Origin: Alistipes sp.
GTDB lineage: Bacteria > Bacteroidota > Bacteroidia > Bacteroidales > Rikenellaceae
DNA length: 64,000 bases
Assembly: GCA_017646625.1 (NCBI GenBank)
Contig: JAGCMF010000019.1
Coordinates: 1 to 64,000 of the forward strand
Direction of reading: 5' to 3'
In this document: positions 7,771-15,222 of the stretch, piece by piece
How the letters are laid out: every line of letters starts with the position of its first letter
Position numbering within the stretch: position 1 is the first letter of the stretch
Translations under genes and position numbers: made by a program
The notes under the pieces: generated by a model
What the model was told of the DNA's origin: nothing
What the model saw: only the letters and a program-made list of their open reading frames with translations
The model's database searches: none

Positions 7771-9333
7771 CTACAATGGAATGTTGTTATGACGCTTTGC
7801 AGGATTCTCCAAACGCTTGTTGCGCAAAGACTCCAAAGCGCGGATTATGCGGAAACGTGTGTTACGTGGCTCGATAACATCGTCGATGTAGCCGTAGCGA
7901 GCTGCATTGTATGGATTAGAGAACTTATCGCGGTACTCCTGCTCCTTCTCTGCAACGAACTTCGCCTTATCCTCCTTGTTCTCGAAGCCAGCCAAAGCCT
8001 TCGCGTGCAATACCTCAACAGCACCACTTGCACCCATAACGGCGATCTCGGCTGTTGGCCATGCGTAGTTAACATCACCACGGATATGCTTAGATGACAT
8101 AACGATGTAAGCACCACCGTAGGCCTTACGCAATGTAACAGTAACCTTTGGCACTGTAGCCTCGCAGTAAGCGAAGAGCAACTTCGCACCGTGAGTGATG
8201 ACACCACCATACTCCTGTGCTGTACCAGGCAAGAAGCCAGGAACGTCTACCAATGTTACCAATGGAATGTTGAACGCGTCGCAGAAACGTACGAAACGAG
8301 CCGCCTTACGTGAAGCGTTGATATCGAGAACACCCGCCATGAACTTTGGCTGGTTAGCGATGATACCTACACTCTGGCCGTTGAAACGTGCGAAACCTGT
8401 GATGATATTCTTTGCGTAAGCAGCTGCAGACTCCAAGAACTCACCATTATCAACGATAGCCTTGATAACCTCCATCATGTCGTATGGCTTGTTAGGGTTA
8501 TCAGGGATAATCTCGTTGAGGATATCCTCCTTACGTGCGATGTCGTCAGTACATGGCTGATCGGGCACGAGAGCAGTGTAGTTCTGTGGCATGTATGAGA
8601 GAAGGTCGCGGATGAGCTTCAAGCCCTCCTCCTCTGAATCAACAGCGAACTGTGCAACACCAGACTTTGTAGTGTGCATGTTAGCACCACCAAGCTGCTC
8701 CTGTGTCACATCCTCACCAGTAACGGTCTTAACAACCTTTGGACCTGTGAGGAACATGTTAGATGTCTCACGGCGCATGATGATAAAGTCAGTCAACGCT
8801 GGAGAGTAAACAGCACCACCGGCGCAAGGACCGAAGATAGCAGAGATCTGTGGGATAACACCTGATGCCATAACGTTACGCTGGAAGATGTTAGCGTAAC
8901 CAGCCAAGGCGTTAACACCCTCCTGGATACGAGCACCACCAGAGTCGTTCAAACCGATGCAAGGAGCACCGTTGCGAACAGCCATATCCATAACCTTGCA
9001 GATCTTATCAGCCAAAGAGATAGACAAAGAACCAGCTGTAACGGTGAAGTCCTGTGCAAATACGTAAACCAAGCGACCTGCGATGGTACCGTAACCTGTT
9101 ACCACGCCATCACCAAAGGTATGCTTCGCATCCATGCCGAAGTCATAGCAACGGTGAGTAACGAACATGTCGAACTCCTCGAAGCTACCCTCATCCAACA
9201 ACATAGCGATACGTTCACGAGCAGTATACTTACCCTTCTCGTGCTGCTTGTCGATAGCCTTCTGGCCACCACCCATACGAGCTGTCTGACGGTTATCCAT
9301 CAATTTCTCGATAGCCTTCTGAATCTCACTCAT
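7771..9333 (-). CDS. mmdA: Methylmalonyl-CoA decarboxylase/propionyl-CoA carboxylase carboxyltransferase subunit
   Basis: A 520-residue carboxyltransferase of the acyl-CoA carboxylase beta family. It transfers CO2 between (S)-methylmalonyl-CoA and biotin. The crotonase-like N and C domains are complete: GGARIQEGV, the acyl-CoA oxyanion segment [17 protein letters not shown] in the N half, and VDVPGFLPG plus [11 protein letters not shown] in the C half. Length matches the family (510-520). With the carrier, gamma and beta subunits in the same operon it should work as a Na+-pumping decarboxylase producing propionyl-CoA. Confidence 0.96.
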   Translation of the reverse strand: MSEIQKAIEKLMDNRQTARMGGGQKAIDKQHEKGKYTARERIAMLLDEGSFEEFDMFVTHRCYDFGMDAKHTFGDGVVTGYGTIAGRLVYVFAQDFTVTAGSLSISLADKICKVMDMAVRNGAPCIGLNDSGGARIQEGVNALAGYANIFQRNVMASGVIPQISAIFGPCAGGAVYSPALTDFIIMRRETSNMFLTGPKVVKTVTGEDVTQEQLGGANMHTTKSGVAQFAVDSEEEGLKLIRDLLSYMPQNYTALVPDQPCTDDIARKEDILNEIIPDNPNKPYDMMEVIKAIVDNGEFLESAAAYAKNIITGFARFNGQSVGIIANQPKFMAGVLDINASRKAARFVRFCDAFNIPLVTLVDVPGFLPGTAQEYGGVITHGAKLLFAYCEATVPKVTVTLRKAYGGAYIVMSSKHIRGDVNYAWPTAEIAVMGASGAVEVLHAKALAGFENKEDKAKFVAEKEQEYRDKFSNPYNAARYGYIDDVIEPRNTRFRIIRALESLRNKRLENPAKRHNNIPL

Positions 9334-9394
9334 AATGAAATCTTGTTTTATTGTTTTAGTTAATTTCGTTTTATTGTAAAGTCATAAGTTGTGC

Positions 9395-9437
9395 TATTTG
9401 CATTGCCTACATACGTCGTGCAACGTCAAGGCAATCA
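9395..9437 (-). other. Inverted repeat between mce and mmdA
   Basis: ATTGCC and GGCAAT arms flank an inner ACG/CGT pair in the 111-nt gap between the two genes. There is no T run, so it is more likely an mRNA-processing or stability hairpin than a terminator. Confidence 0.3.
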
Positions 9438-9444
9438 AACAATA

Positions 9445-9855
9445 CTACTTATTCTTGTTCTCACAAAGCTCTGTAAGGATACCCTGTGTTGACTTTGGGT
9501 GAAGGAATGCGATAGTGAGACCCTCTGCACCCTTACGTGGAGTCTTATCGATAAGACGGATGCCATGAGCCTCTGCATCAGCAAGCTGCTCCTCGATATT
9601 CTCGCAAGCGAGAGCCATGTGGTGGATACCCACACCCTTATTCTCGATGTACTTTGCGATAGTTGACTCTGGAGATGTAGGCTCCAAGAGCTCAATCTTT
9701 GTCTGACCAAGCATGAAGAATGCAGTCTTTACCTTCTGGTCTGCTACCTCCTCGATGGCGTAACACTTAAGACCCAATACGTTCTCCCAGTAAGGGATTG
9801 ACTCCTCCAAACTGTTCACGGCGATGCCGAGGTGCTCAATGTGAGATACTTTCAT
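9445..9855 (-). CDS. mce: Methylmalonyl-CoA epimerase
   Basis: A 136-residue protein of the glyoxalase/VOC fold. It interconverts (R)- and (S)-methylmalonyl-CoA, supplying the isomer used by the decarboxylase. It starts with SHIEHLGIAVNSLEE, with a metal-binding His in the first beta strand; VGIHHMALACENIEE supplies the second metal His and LTELCEN ends with the metal Glu. Length and both VOC half-repeats match the family. First gene of the decarboxylase operon. Confidence 0.95.
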   Translation of the reverse strand: MKVSHIEHLGIAVNSLEESIPYWENVLGLKCYAIEEVADQKVKTAFFMLGQTKIELLEPTSPESTIAKYIENKGVGIHHMALACENIEEQLADAEAHGIRLIDKTPRKGAEGLTIAFLHPKSTQGILTELCENKNK

Positions 9856-9932
9856 AATGTTTAGTTTTTATAAAGTTTAACTTAATATTTTTTTGTTGTT
9901 GTCCTTACAATTTTGATATCTCAAAAATCACC

Positions 9933-9940
9933 CAAAGGTA
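9933..9940 (-). promoter_or_regulatory. -7 box of the mce-mmdA operon
   Basis: TACCTTTG on the minus strand, about 78 nt upstream of mce. Predicted leader is about 70 nt. I see no cobalamin riboswitch in the leader. Confidence 0.6.
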
Positions 9941-10066
9941 CTGCAACTTTTTGAAACGACGAAATATTTTCCACTCTTTTTTTCAACTTTTTGACACATC
10001 ATCACAACTACTCCCGAGAATTGAATTTTTACACCTCCTGGGCGTGAAAAAATCACCCTCGGAGGA

Positions 10067-10096
10067 TTGATTATTGAGGAATTTTAGTTACCTTCG
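10067..10096 (+). promoter_or_regulatory. Promoter of the thioredoxin-like/meaB operon
   Basis: -33 TTG (10067-10069) and -7 TACCTTCG (10089-10096) are separated by 19 nt. Just upstream, 10037-10065 holds an imperfect CCTCC...GGAGG hairpin of unknown role. Confidence 0.5.
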
Positions 10097-10117
10097 CATA
10101 ATAATCGAACATCGAGA

Positions 10118-10591
10118 ATGAAACGTATAGCTATCATAGTTGCGATTATGCTCGCCGTAGCAACAAATGTCGAGGCACAGAACCTACGCCTCGGCGAGAA
10201 GGTGCCCGCCATAAGTCTGGACTCCGAGTTGGGCAAAGAGCTAAACCTCGGCACAAAGGAGTATGTGTGCATGATATTCATACACTCCGAGAGCACACCT
10301 TGCATAGATGCATTTGCCAACATGGGAGATGTGCGCACAACGCTACTGGAAAACCTCGACATTGTGCTTGTCACCGCCGAGCAGCGCGACATCGAGAGTG
10401 ATATTGCACAGCGTATAGACACCCTCGGCATGACATTGGCATTCGACACCGAGAGAAAGACCTTCAAGTCGTTCGGCATAAACTATGTGCCCTACTGCGT
10501 AATCTTTGATAAGCGACGTTGCAAGGCACAGTGGTTCGGCCCTGTGAAGCAGCTAAACCGCGATATAATACTTGAAATAACAAATAACTAA
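10118..10591 (+). CDS. Secreted thioredoxin-fold (redoxin-like) protein
   Basis: A 157-residue exported protein. Residues 1-20 are a signal peptide ending VEAQ. The remainder looks like a TlpA/AhpC thioredoxin fold: LRLGEKVPAISLDSE start, the STPCIDAF segment where the active site should be, a cis-Pro-like NYVPYCVIFD, and a C-terminal helix. Only one cysteine stands at the active-site region, with no CxxC, so disulfide exchange of the usual type is unlikely. It precedes meaB by 8 nt and probably shares its mRNA; a role in propionate metabolism is not evident. Confidence 0.65.
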   Translation: MKRIAIIVAIMLAVATNVEAQNLRLGEKVPAISLDSELGKELNLGTKEYVCMIFIHSESTPCIDAFANMGDVRTTLLENLDIVLVTAEQRDIESDIAQRIDTLGMTLAFDTERKTFKSFGINYVPYCVIFDKRRCKAQWFGPVKQLNRDIILEITNN

Positions 10592-10599
10592 CAGATACT

Positions 10600-11706
10600 A
10601 TGGCTTTTACAAAAATAGAACACTACGAGAAGGAGTATCTCGACATGCACCACGACAGCGCGCTAAACGTGGCATCTGGCGTCGAGGATAAGCCCGTTGT
10701 AAACCCCTACTTCGTGCGACGTAAGCGTAGAGAGCTATCTACGGATGAGTATGTTGCAGGAATCCTTGAGGGTAACATCACCATCTTGGCACAAGCCATA
10801 ACACTCATCGAGAGCAACAACCCAGCACACTATGCTCAAGCACAGGAGATTATCGAGAGATGTCTACCCCACTCTGGACGTTCCGTGCGCATCGGCATCA
10901 CGGGTGTTCCAGGTGCTGGTAAGTCGAGCTTCATAGAGGCTGTGGGCAACATGGTTACATCGTTGCGACACAAGCTTGCAGTGTTAGCCATAGACCCCAG
11001 CTCGGAACGTAGTGGTGGCTCAATACTCGGTGATAAGACACGCATGGAGAGCATATGCCACAACCCCGACATCTTCGTGCGCCCCTCACCATCGGCAGGA
11101 TCGTTGGGTGGCGTAGCACGTAAGACACGCGAGACCATCGTCTTGTGCGAGGCTGCGGGCTTCGATGTAATATTCATCGAGACCGTAGGTGTGGGTCAGT
11201 CGGAGACTGCCGTACACTCCATGGTCGATATGTTTATGATGCTTCAGATATCTGGTGCTGGTGATGAGCTCCAGGGTATCAAGCGTGGCATCATGGAGAT
11301 GGCCGACATGATGGTCATCACAAAGGCTGATGGCGAGAATGTCACCAAGGCGGAGCTTGCCAAGGCGCAGTACCAGGGAGCACTACACCTCTTCCCTCTG
11401 CCCGACTCGGAGTGGCGACCACAGGTATACACCTGCTCATCGCACGAGGGCACTGGCCTAAAGGAGGTATGGGAGGGTGTAGAGCAGTACTTGCAACACA
11501 TTGAGCTAAACGGTTACTTCACAACAAACAGAAACCGCCAGAATAAGTATTGGATGTATGAGACGATAAACGAGACGCTTAAGTCGAGCTTCTACAGCAA
11601 CCCCGAGATTGAGGCGAAGATTGCAGATGTGGAGCAGCGTGTTCTCGATGCGAAGCTATCGTCGTTCATAGCAGCGAAGGAGCTTCTCGATCTATACTTC
11701 AAATAG
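10600..11706 (+). CDS. meaB: MeaB/ArgK GTPase, methylmalonyl-CoA mutase chaperone
   Basis: A 368-residue G3E-type GTPase that protects and reactivates the B12-dependent methylmalonyl-CoA mutase. It has a Walker A GVPGAGKS (102-109), switch segments in IDPSSERSGGS and FVRPSPSAGSLGGVA, the G3 motif in ETVGVGQSE, and TKADGEN as the G4 base-specificity motif. A C-terminal dimerisation helix region completes the fold, and length fits the family. Close to the decarboxylase operon (divergent), which completes the methylmalonyl-CoA route; the mutase itself is not in the window. Confidence 0.96.
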   Translation: MAFTKIEHYEKEYLDMHHDSALNVASGVEDKPVVNPYFVRRKRRELSTDEYVAGILEGNITILAQAITLIESNNPAHYAQAQEIIERCLPHSGRSVRIGITGVPGAGKSSFIEAVGNMVTSLRHKLAVLAIDPSSERSGGSILGDKTRMESICHNPDIFVRPSPSAGSLGGVARKTRETIVLCEAAGFDVIFIETVGVGQSETAVHSMVDMFMMLQISGAGDELQGIKRGIMEMADMMVITKADGENVTKAELAKAQYQGALHLFPLPDSEWRPQVYTCSSHEGTGLKEVWEGVEQYLQHIELNGYFTTNRNRQNKYWMYETINETLKSSFYSNPEIEAKIADVEQRVLDAKLSSFIAAKELLDLYFK

Positions 11707-11728
11707 AGGGTTACCACAGATGACGATA

Positions 11729-11762
11729 AGAGGTGTTGGTTGAGTTACCAGCACCTCTTTTT
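11729..11762 (+). terminator. Rho-independent terminator after meaB
   Basis: An 11-bp stem AGAGGTGTTGG (11729-11739) with CCAGCACCTCT (11748-11758, one G-T pair) is followed by five T. Confidence 0.9.
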
Positions 11763-11775
11763 CTACACAATCATT

Positions 11776-12294
11776 TCAAATGAAGATATCAATAATAACT
11801 CGATGTGCACCCCTCAACAGCTCATCCACACGCCTCATATTACGTTGCGACAACACAGGACAGCCGAAGCTACCGACGGTAGCGAGGGGCCATATAGGGA
11901 GTGATGTCGTATACCTCCACCCATGGAGCACCACACAGCGGCTGCGGAGGTTCGAGTTGGTTGCATCGAGGCCATCGAGTCTATAGGCGACACCATAGCG
12001 GCCCTCATACCTCTCGGCAACAAGGGCACGACCCACAGATGATAGGTGTGAGCCATCCTCATTTGAGACTCTCGCATATGCCGACCTCACGTGCGACTTC
12101 TGCGCACCACTACCATGACTCACAGGACACATGAGCAGCGGTCGTGAAGCCTCAAAATCCCACACCACAAACCTACAGCGCCCCGAGTGTCGCGACAGGT
12201 CGACAAAGAGTGCCACCTGGCAGTTATATCCACCCTTGCGGCAGTAGTCGAGTAATGATGCAGCACGCGCCTCAACCCTACTTCGCAAACTCAT
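11776..12294 (-). CDS. Murein L,D-transpeptidase-like (YkuD_2) protein
   Basis: A 172-residue protein with the catalytic signature of the YkuD_2 family: HGW near 124 and GSFGCPVLS (141-149) with the nucleophile Cys at about 144. This family makes or edits 3-3 cross-links in peptidoglycan. No clear signal peptide is visible at the chosen start (MSLRSRVEARAASLL), which is odd for a periplasmic enzyme. The start overlaps the end of the sirtuin gene by 17 bp, so the two are co-transcribed and translation is probably coupled. Confidence 0.8.
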   Translation of the reverse strand: MSLRSRVEARAASLLDYCRKGGYNCQVALFVDLSRHSGRCRFVVWDFEASRPLLMCPVSHGSGAQKSHVRSAYARVSNEDGSHLSSVGRALVAERYEGRYGVAYRLDGLDATNSNLRSRCVVLHGWRYTTSLPIWPLATVGSFGCPVLSQRNMRRVDELLRGAHRVIIDIFI

Positions 12295-12985
12295 TCTTCA
12301 GCTGCTCAACGAGTTGTGGAAGACCGACACTACCTCTCTCCTGGATATGTGTAAGAGGGTTACGTATCATATTCGTATCGGGAGTACCAGGGTCTACAAG
12401 ATAGATGGGCACCTTACGGTCACGCACGAAGTATACGAGTGAGGCTGCAGGATATACCGCCAACGATGTGCCCACGACGATAAGTATATCGGCATGCTCA
12501 ACGATACGGCTGGCGGGGTCGAACATAGGCACCGACTCGCCAAAGAAGACGATATAGGGGCGCAACAGAGCTCCATCCTCACCACGCGCATCGAGATCCT
12601 GCTCCCAGCCCTCGTTGATATCGTACACAAGGTCATGGTTCTTCTCCGAGCATAGCTTCATAAGCTCACCATGAAGGTGCAAGACACGTGTCGAGCCAGC
12701 CCTCTCATGCAGGTTATCAACATTCTGGGTAATGACGCACACATCAGCCCACTCCTCCATGGAGGCTATGGCAAGGTGACCAGCATTAGGCTCCTTGGTG
12801 AGGGCCTCACGACGTCGCATATTATAGAACTCGATGACCTGTGCTCTGTTTCTCTGCAACGCCTCGGGAGTGCACACATCCTCAACACGATAGTTAGCCC
12901 ACAAACCATTAGCATCACGGAATGTAGCGATACCGCTATCGGCACTTACGCCAGCACCAGTAAAAACAACAATTCTTGGTTTCAT
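12278..12985 (-). CDS. NAD-dependent protein deacylase, sirtuin (CobB/Sir2)
   Basis: A 235-residue Sir2-family deacylase that removes acyl groups from lysine using NAD+. It has GAGVSADSGIATFRD near the N-terminus (NAD binding), TQNVDNLHERAG, the catalytic His in VLHLHGEL, PYIVFFGESVP, and VVGTSLAVYPAASL. The region that usually carries two CxxC zinc pairs contains only a single Cys (LCSEKNHD), so the structural zinc is probably absent, a variant I recall in related bacteria. It is followed by the L,D-transpeptidase gene with a 17-bp overlap. Confidence 0.93.
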   Translation of the reverse strand: MKPRIVVFTGAGVSADSGIATFRDANGLWANYRVEDVCTPEALQRNRAQVIEFYNMRRREALTKEPNAGHLAIASMEEWADVCVITQNVDNLHERAGSTRVLHLHGELMKLCSEKNHDLVYDINEGWEQDLDARGEDGALLRPYIVFFGESVPMFDPASRIVEHADILIVVGTSLAVYPAASLVYFVRDRKVPIYLVDPGTPDTNMIRNPLTHIQERGSVGLPQLVEQLKNEFAK

Positions 12986-13005
12986 AATAGAGATGGTTTA
13001 TTAGA

Positions 13006-13013
13006 CAAAATTA
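13006..13013 (-). promoter_or_regulatory. Probable -7 box of the sirtuin operon
   Basis: TAATTTTG on the minus strand, 20 nt upstream of the sirtuin start. The candidate -33 TTTG (13033-13030) is 16 nt away, a little short. Confidence 0.4.
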
Positions 13014-13078
13014 TATAATTTAAGTGATTCAAAAAAGAGTCATAGGTGATGGTTTTGTAATAATTTTTGCTATAACGC

Positions 13079-13110
13079 TTTGTATATACGCATCAATTAT
13101 CGTATCTTTG
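13079..13110 (+). promoter_or_regulatory. Promoter of the dicarboxylate symporter
   Basis: -33 TTTG (13079-13082) and -7 TATCTTTG (13103-13110) with a 20-nt gap. The predicted start near 13116 gives a leader of about 29 nt. Confidence 0.8.
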
Positions 13111-13144
13111 CCAAAATAAGACACTGTTATAACTTTTAGACACA

Positions 13145-14359
13145 ATGAAAAAACTTCTCAAGAACCTTGGCGTATGGATCATCATCGCCATGATTGTCGG
13201 CATCATCGTGGGCGTGTTCATGGGCCCCGACGCCTCGGCATTTAAGCCTCTTGGCGACCTCTTCATACAGCTCATCAAGATGCTCGTGGTGCCACTTGTA
13301 TTCGTCTCTATCATAAGTGGTGCTGCAGCCCTTGGCGAGACAAAGTCAGCAGGACTAATAGGCACGGTGAGCATCGGATATATGCTCATCACAACGGTGA
13401 TATCTATACTCCTCGCACTCCTCTTTGGCGAGCTCTTCCAGCCAGGTGTAAGCGTAGACCAGACAACGGTGACATCACTTGCAGCAACATACGAGACAGC
13501 AGATACTGCAGCCCCCGTAGCCATGGGATTCTGGGACACCGTGATAGGCATGATACCAGCAAACCCCATAGAGGCACTAACATCGGGTAACATCCTGCAG
13601 ATAATCATCTTCGGCCTCTTCTTCGGCTTTGGCGTATCGGCACTCGCACAGGAGAAGCGACAGCGAATTTGCAACGGCCTAAACACCATCCTCGAGGCTC
13701 TCATATGGTGCATAGGCAAGGTTATGTTCGTGGCACCACTCGGCGTGTTCGGCCTTATAGCAGATGCCACAGGCACCTTCGGCTTCGAAGTACTCTTGCA
13801 GGTTGCCAACGTGCTTTGGATAGACATCATCGTAATACTCATCATCGGCCTTGGTCTCTACCCTCTCACCGTGGCTCTCTTCTCACGCGTGAAACTTAAG
13901 GACTACTTCCGTGCCATGATAAAGCCACAGATAGTATCATTCTCCACAGCATCATCCCTCGCAACACTACCTGTGAACATGAATGCCTGCGACGAGATGG
14001 GCATATCAAAGCAGACATCGGGCTTCGTACTACCTCTTGGTGCTACTATCAACATGTCGGGTAATGCGATATACTATGCCCTACTCGCCACCTTCTTTGC
14101 GCAGTTCTACGGCATAGACCTCACCATGGGCCACTACATATCTATAACAATAGTATGTGCCCTTGGTGCTATCGGTCAGGCGGGCGTTCCAGGCCCTACA
14201 CTCCTTGCTGCGGCAGTATTGGTGGCAGCCGACATACCTCTCGAGGGACTACCACTCTTCTACGCCCTCGACCGTATCTTCGACATGATGCGCACAACGC
14301 TTAACATCACCGGTGACGCGGCATGTGCTGCCGTGGTAGACCGCTTCGTGAAGCGTTAA
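13145..14359 (+). CDS. Dicarboxylate/amino acid:cation symporter (DAACS family)
   Basis: A 404-residue inner-membrane transporter of the GltP/DctA type. It couples uptake of dicarboxylates or acidic amino acids to Na+ or H+. Typical features are VPLVFVSIISGAAALG (TM3), the Ser-rich re-entrant segment FSTASSLATLPVN, GATINMSGNAIYYAL (TM7, substrate and Na+ site) and AGVPGPTLLAAAVL. About eight membrane helices plus two hairpins fit. The substrate cannot be fixed. It is monocistronic with its own promoter and a weak terminator. Confidence 0.93.
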   Translation: MKKLLKNLGVWIIIAMIVGIIVGVFMGPDASAFKPLGDLFIQLIKMLVVPLVFVSIISGAAALGETKSAGLIGTVSIGYMLITTVISILLALLFGELFQPGVSVDQTTVTSLAATYETADTAAPVAMGFWDTVIGMIPANPIEALTSGNILQIIIFGLFFGFGVSALAQEKRQRICNGLNTILEALIWCIGKVMFVAPLGVFGLIADATGTFGFEVLLQVANVLWIDIIVILIIGLGLYPLTVALFSRVKLKDYFRAMIKPQIVSFSTASSLATLPVNMNACDEMGISKQTSGFVLPLGATINMSGNAIYYALLATFFAQFYGIDLTMGHYISITIVCALGAIGQAGVPGPTLLAAAVLVAADIPLEGLPLFYALDRIFDMMRTTLNITGDAACAAVVDRFVKR

Positions 14360-14394
14360 CATACGATATACATAATTGAAAGATGGGAGGGGGC

Positions 14395-14418
14395 AGGAGA
14401 TTGTCTCCTCTCTCTTTT
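14395..14418 (+). terminator. Terminator after the symporter
   Basis: A 6-bp stem AGGAGA (14395-14400) with TCTCCT (14404-14409) may be extended by surrounding G/C-rich purine/pyrimidine pairing. It is followed by a CTCTCTTTT tract. Confidence 0.55.
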
Positions 14419-14473
14419 ATATGGTGGTATGGTGTTTGTTTAATACACTTTGAACATAAAACCATATTACCAC

Positions 14474-15034
14474 ATGAAACGTACAACATTAATAACGCTA
14501 TCAATCATCATTGTGATGATAGTAGGCATAGCCTTTGGCCTGGAGGCCAAGAGTGATTATCAGATGGAGCAGAGTGCGCAAAAGAGTGCGCAGCAGGAGG
14601 CACGACAGCAGAGGCGAGCACAGAGGCTTGCGGCATACGAGAAGTATGTAGACTCACTGGTTTTGTCGCACAACTACCGTTTTGTGCCACAGACGATACA
14701 GCAGATGCCCGCAGGCATGATGCGCAACATTGTAAATCCCGAATATGAGATTATAGTATGGAGTGAGGCGGTAGATGTGTGCATGCCCTATATCAAGGGC
14801 TATGTGCCACCATACTACCCTGTTGTATTCAACTATGTGCTGCCGAGTGTTACGGGATATGTCGCCGAGCAGACATATGACGGCTGGCATGTGACCTTCT
14901 CATCCTCGCTATTCTCCTCCTCCGAATACACCTTCTCCTTCGAGATATACTCACGCTATGGCGGTGCTACGCTTACCATAAGTTCACCCTTCTACAATAG
15001 CGTGCAGTATACGGGAAACATATTCGCGATATAG
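14474..15034 (+). CDS. Exported DUF4251-like protein
   Basis: An approximately 186-residue protein that begins with a hydrophobic signal/anchor segment (residues 4-22), then a Gln/Ala/Arg-rich linker that may form a coiled coil (about 29-50), then a beta-rich C-terminal domain with Tyr/Ser-rich strands. The arrangement resembles the DUF4251 family of small Bacteroidota envelope proteins, whose function is unknown. I prefer ATG 14474 because the 8 codons upstream are not signal-like. Confidence 0.65.
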   Translation: MKRTTLITLSIIIVMIVGIAFGLEAKSDYQMEQSAQKSAQQEARQQRRAQRLAAYEKYVDSLVLSHNYRFVPQTIQQMPAGMMRNIVNPEYEIIVWSEAVDVCMPYIKGYVPPYYPVVFNYVLPSVTGYVAEQTYDGWHVTFSSSLFSSSEYTFSFEIYSRYGGATLTISSPFYNSVQYTGNIFAI

Positions 15035-15061
15035 GTGCGGAGAATATAGTCCTTATATAAA

Positions 15062-15093
15062 GGGGCTGACTAAAAAGTAACATAGCCAGCCCC
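15062..15093 (+). repeat. Hairpin module associated with the 120-bp element, copy 2
   Basis: An inverted repeat with GGGGCTGACTA and AGCCAGCCCC arms, 4 bp left of the 120-bp element. It is reverse-complementary to the module at 4550-4583. Confidence 0.8.
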
Positions 15094-15097
15094 ATAA

Positions 15098-15217
15098 GAG
15101 AGTGAATAAAAAGATGTAGTTTTAGGCTTGCGAAGCCCGAAAAACCGCAGTTTACTAATCGTAAATGAGGATTTTGAGGGCAAGCGTAACGACAAAATAC
15201 ACTTTTTATTCACTCTC
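15098..15217 (+). repeat. 120-bp MITE-like element, copy 2
   Basis: Exactly 120 bp with the 16-bp terminal inverted repeats GAGAGTGAATAAAAAG, between the DUF4251-like gene and the 3' end of uvrA. Orientation as copies 3 and 4. Confidence 0.9.
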
Positions 15218-15222
15218 TTTTT

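Noticed and set aside
9856-10117. Cobalamin riboswitch controlling the methylmalonyl-CoA genes
   Set aside because: The leader is short and A/T-rich, and I see no B12-box-like sequence or multi-helix architecture.
13093-13845. A 250-codon minus-strand frame opposite the symporter
   Set aside because: It is the antisense of a clear membrane transporter gene; Met/Thr/Ser-rich composition is a shadow of that gene's codons.
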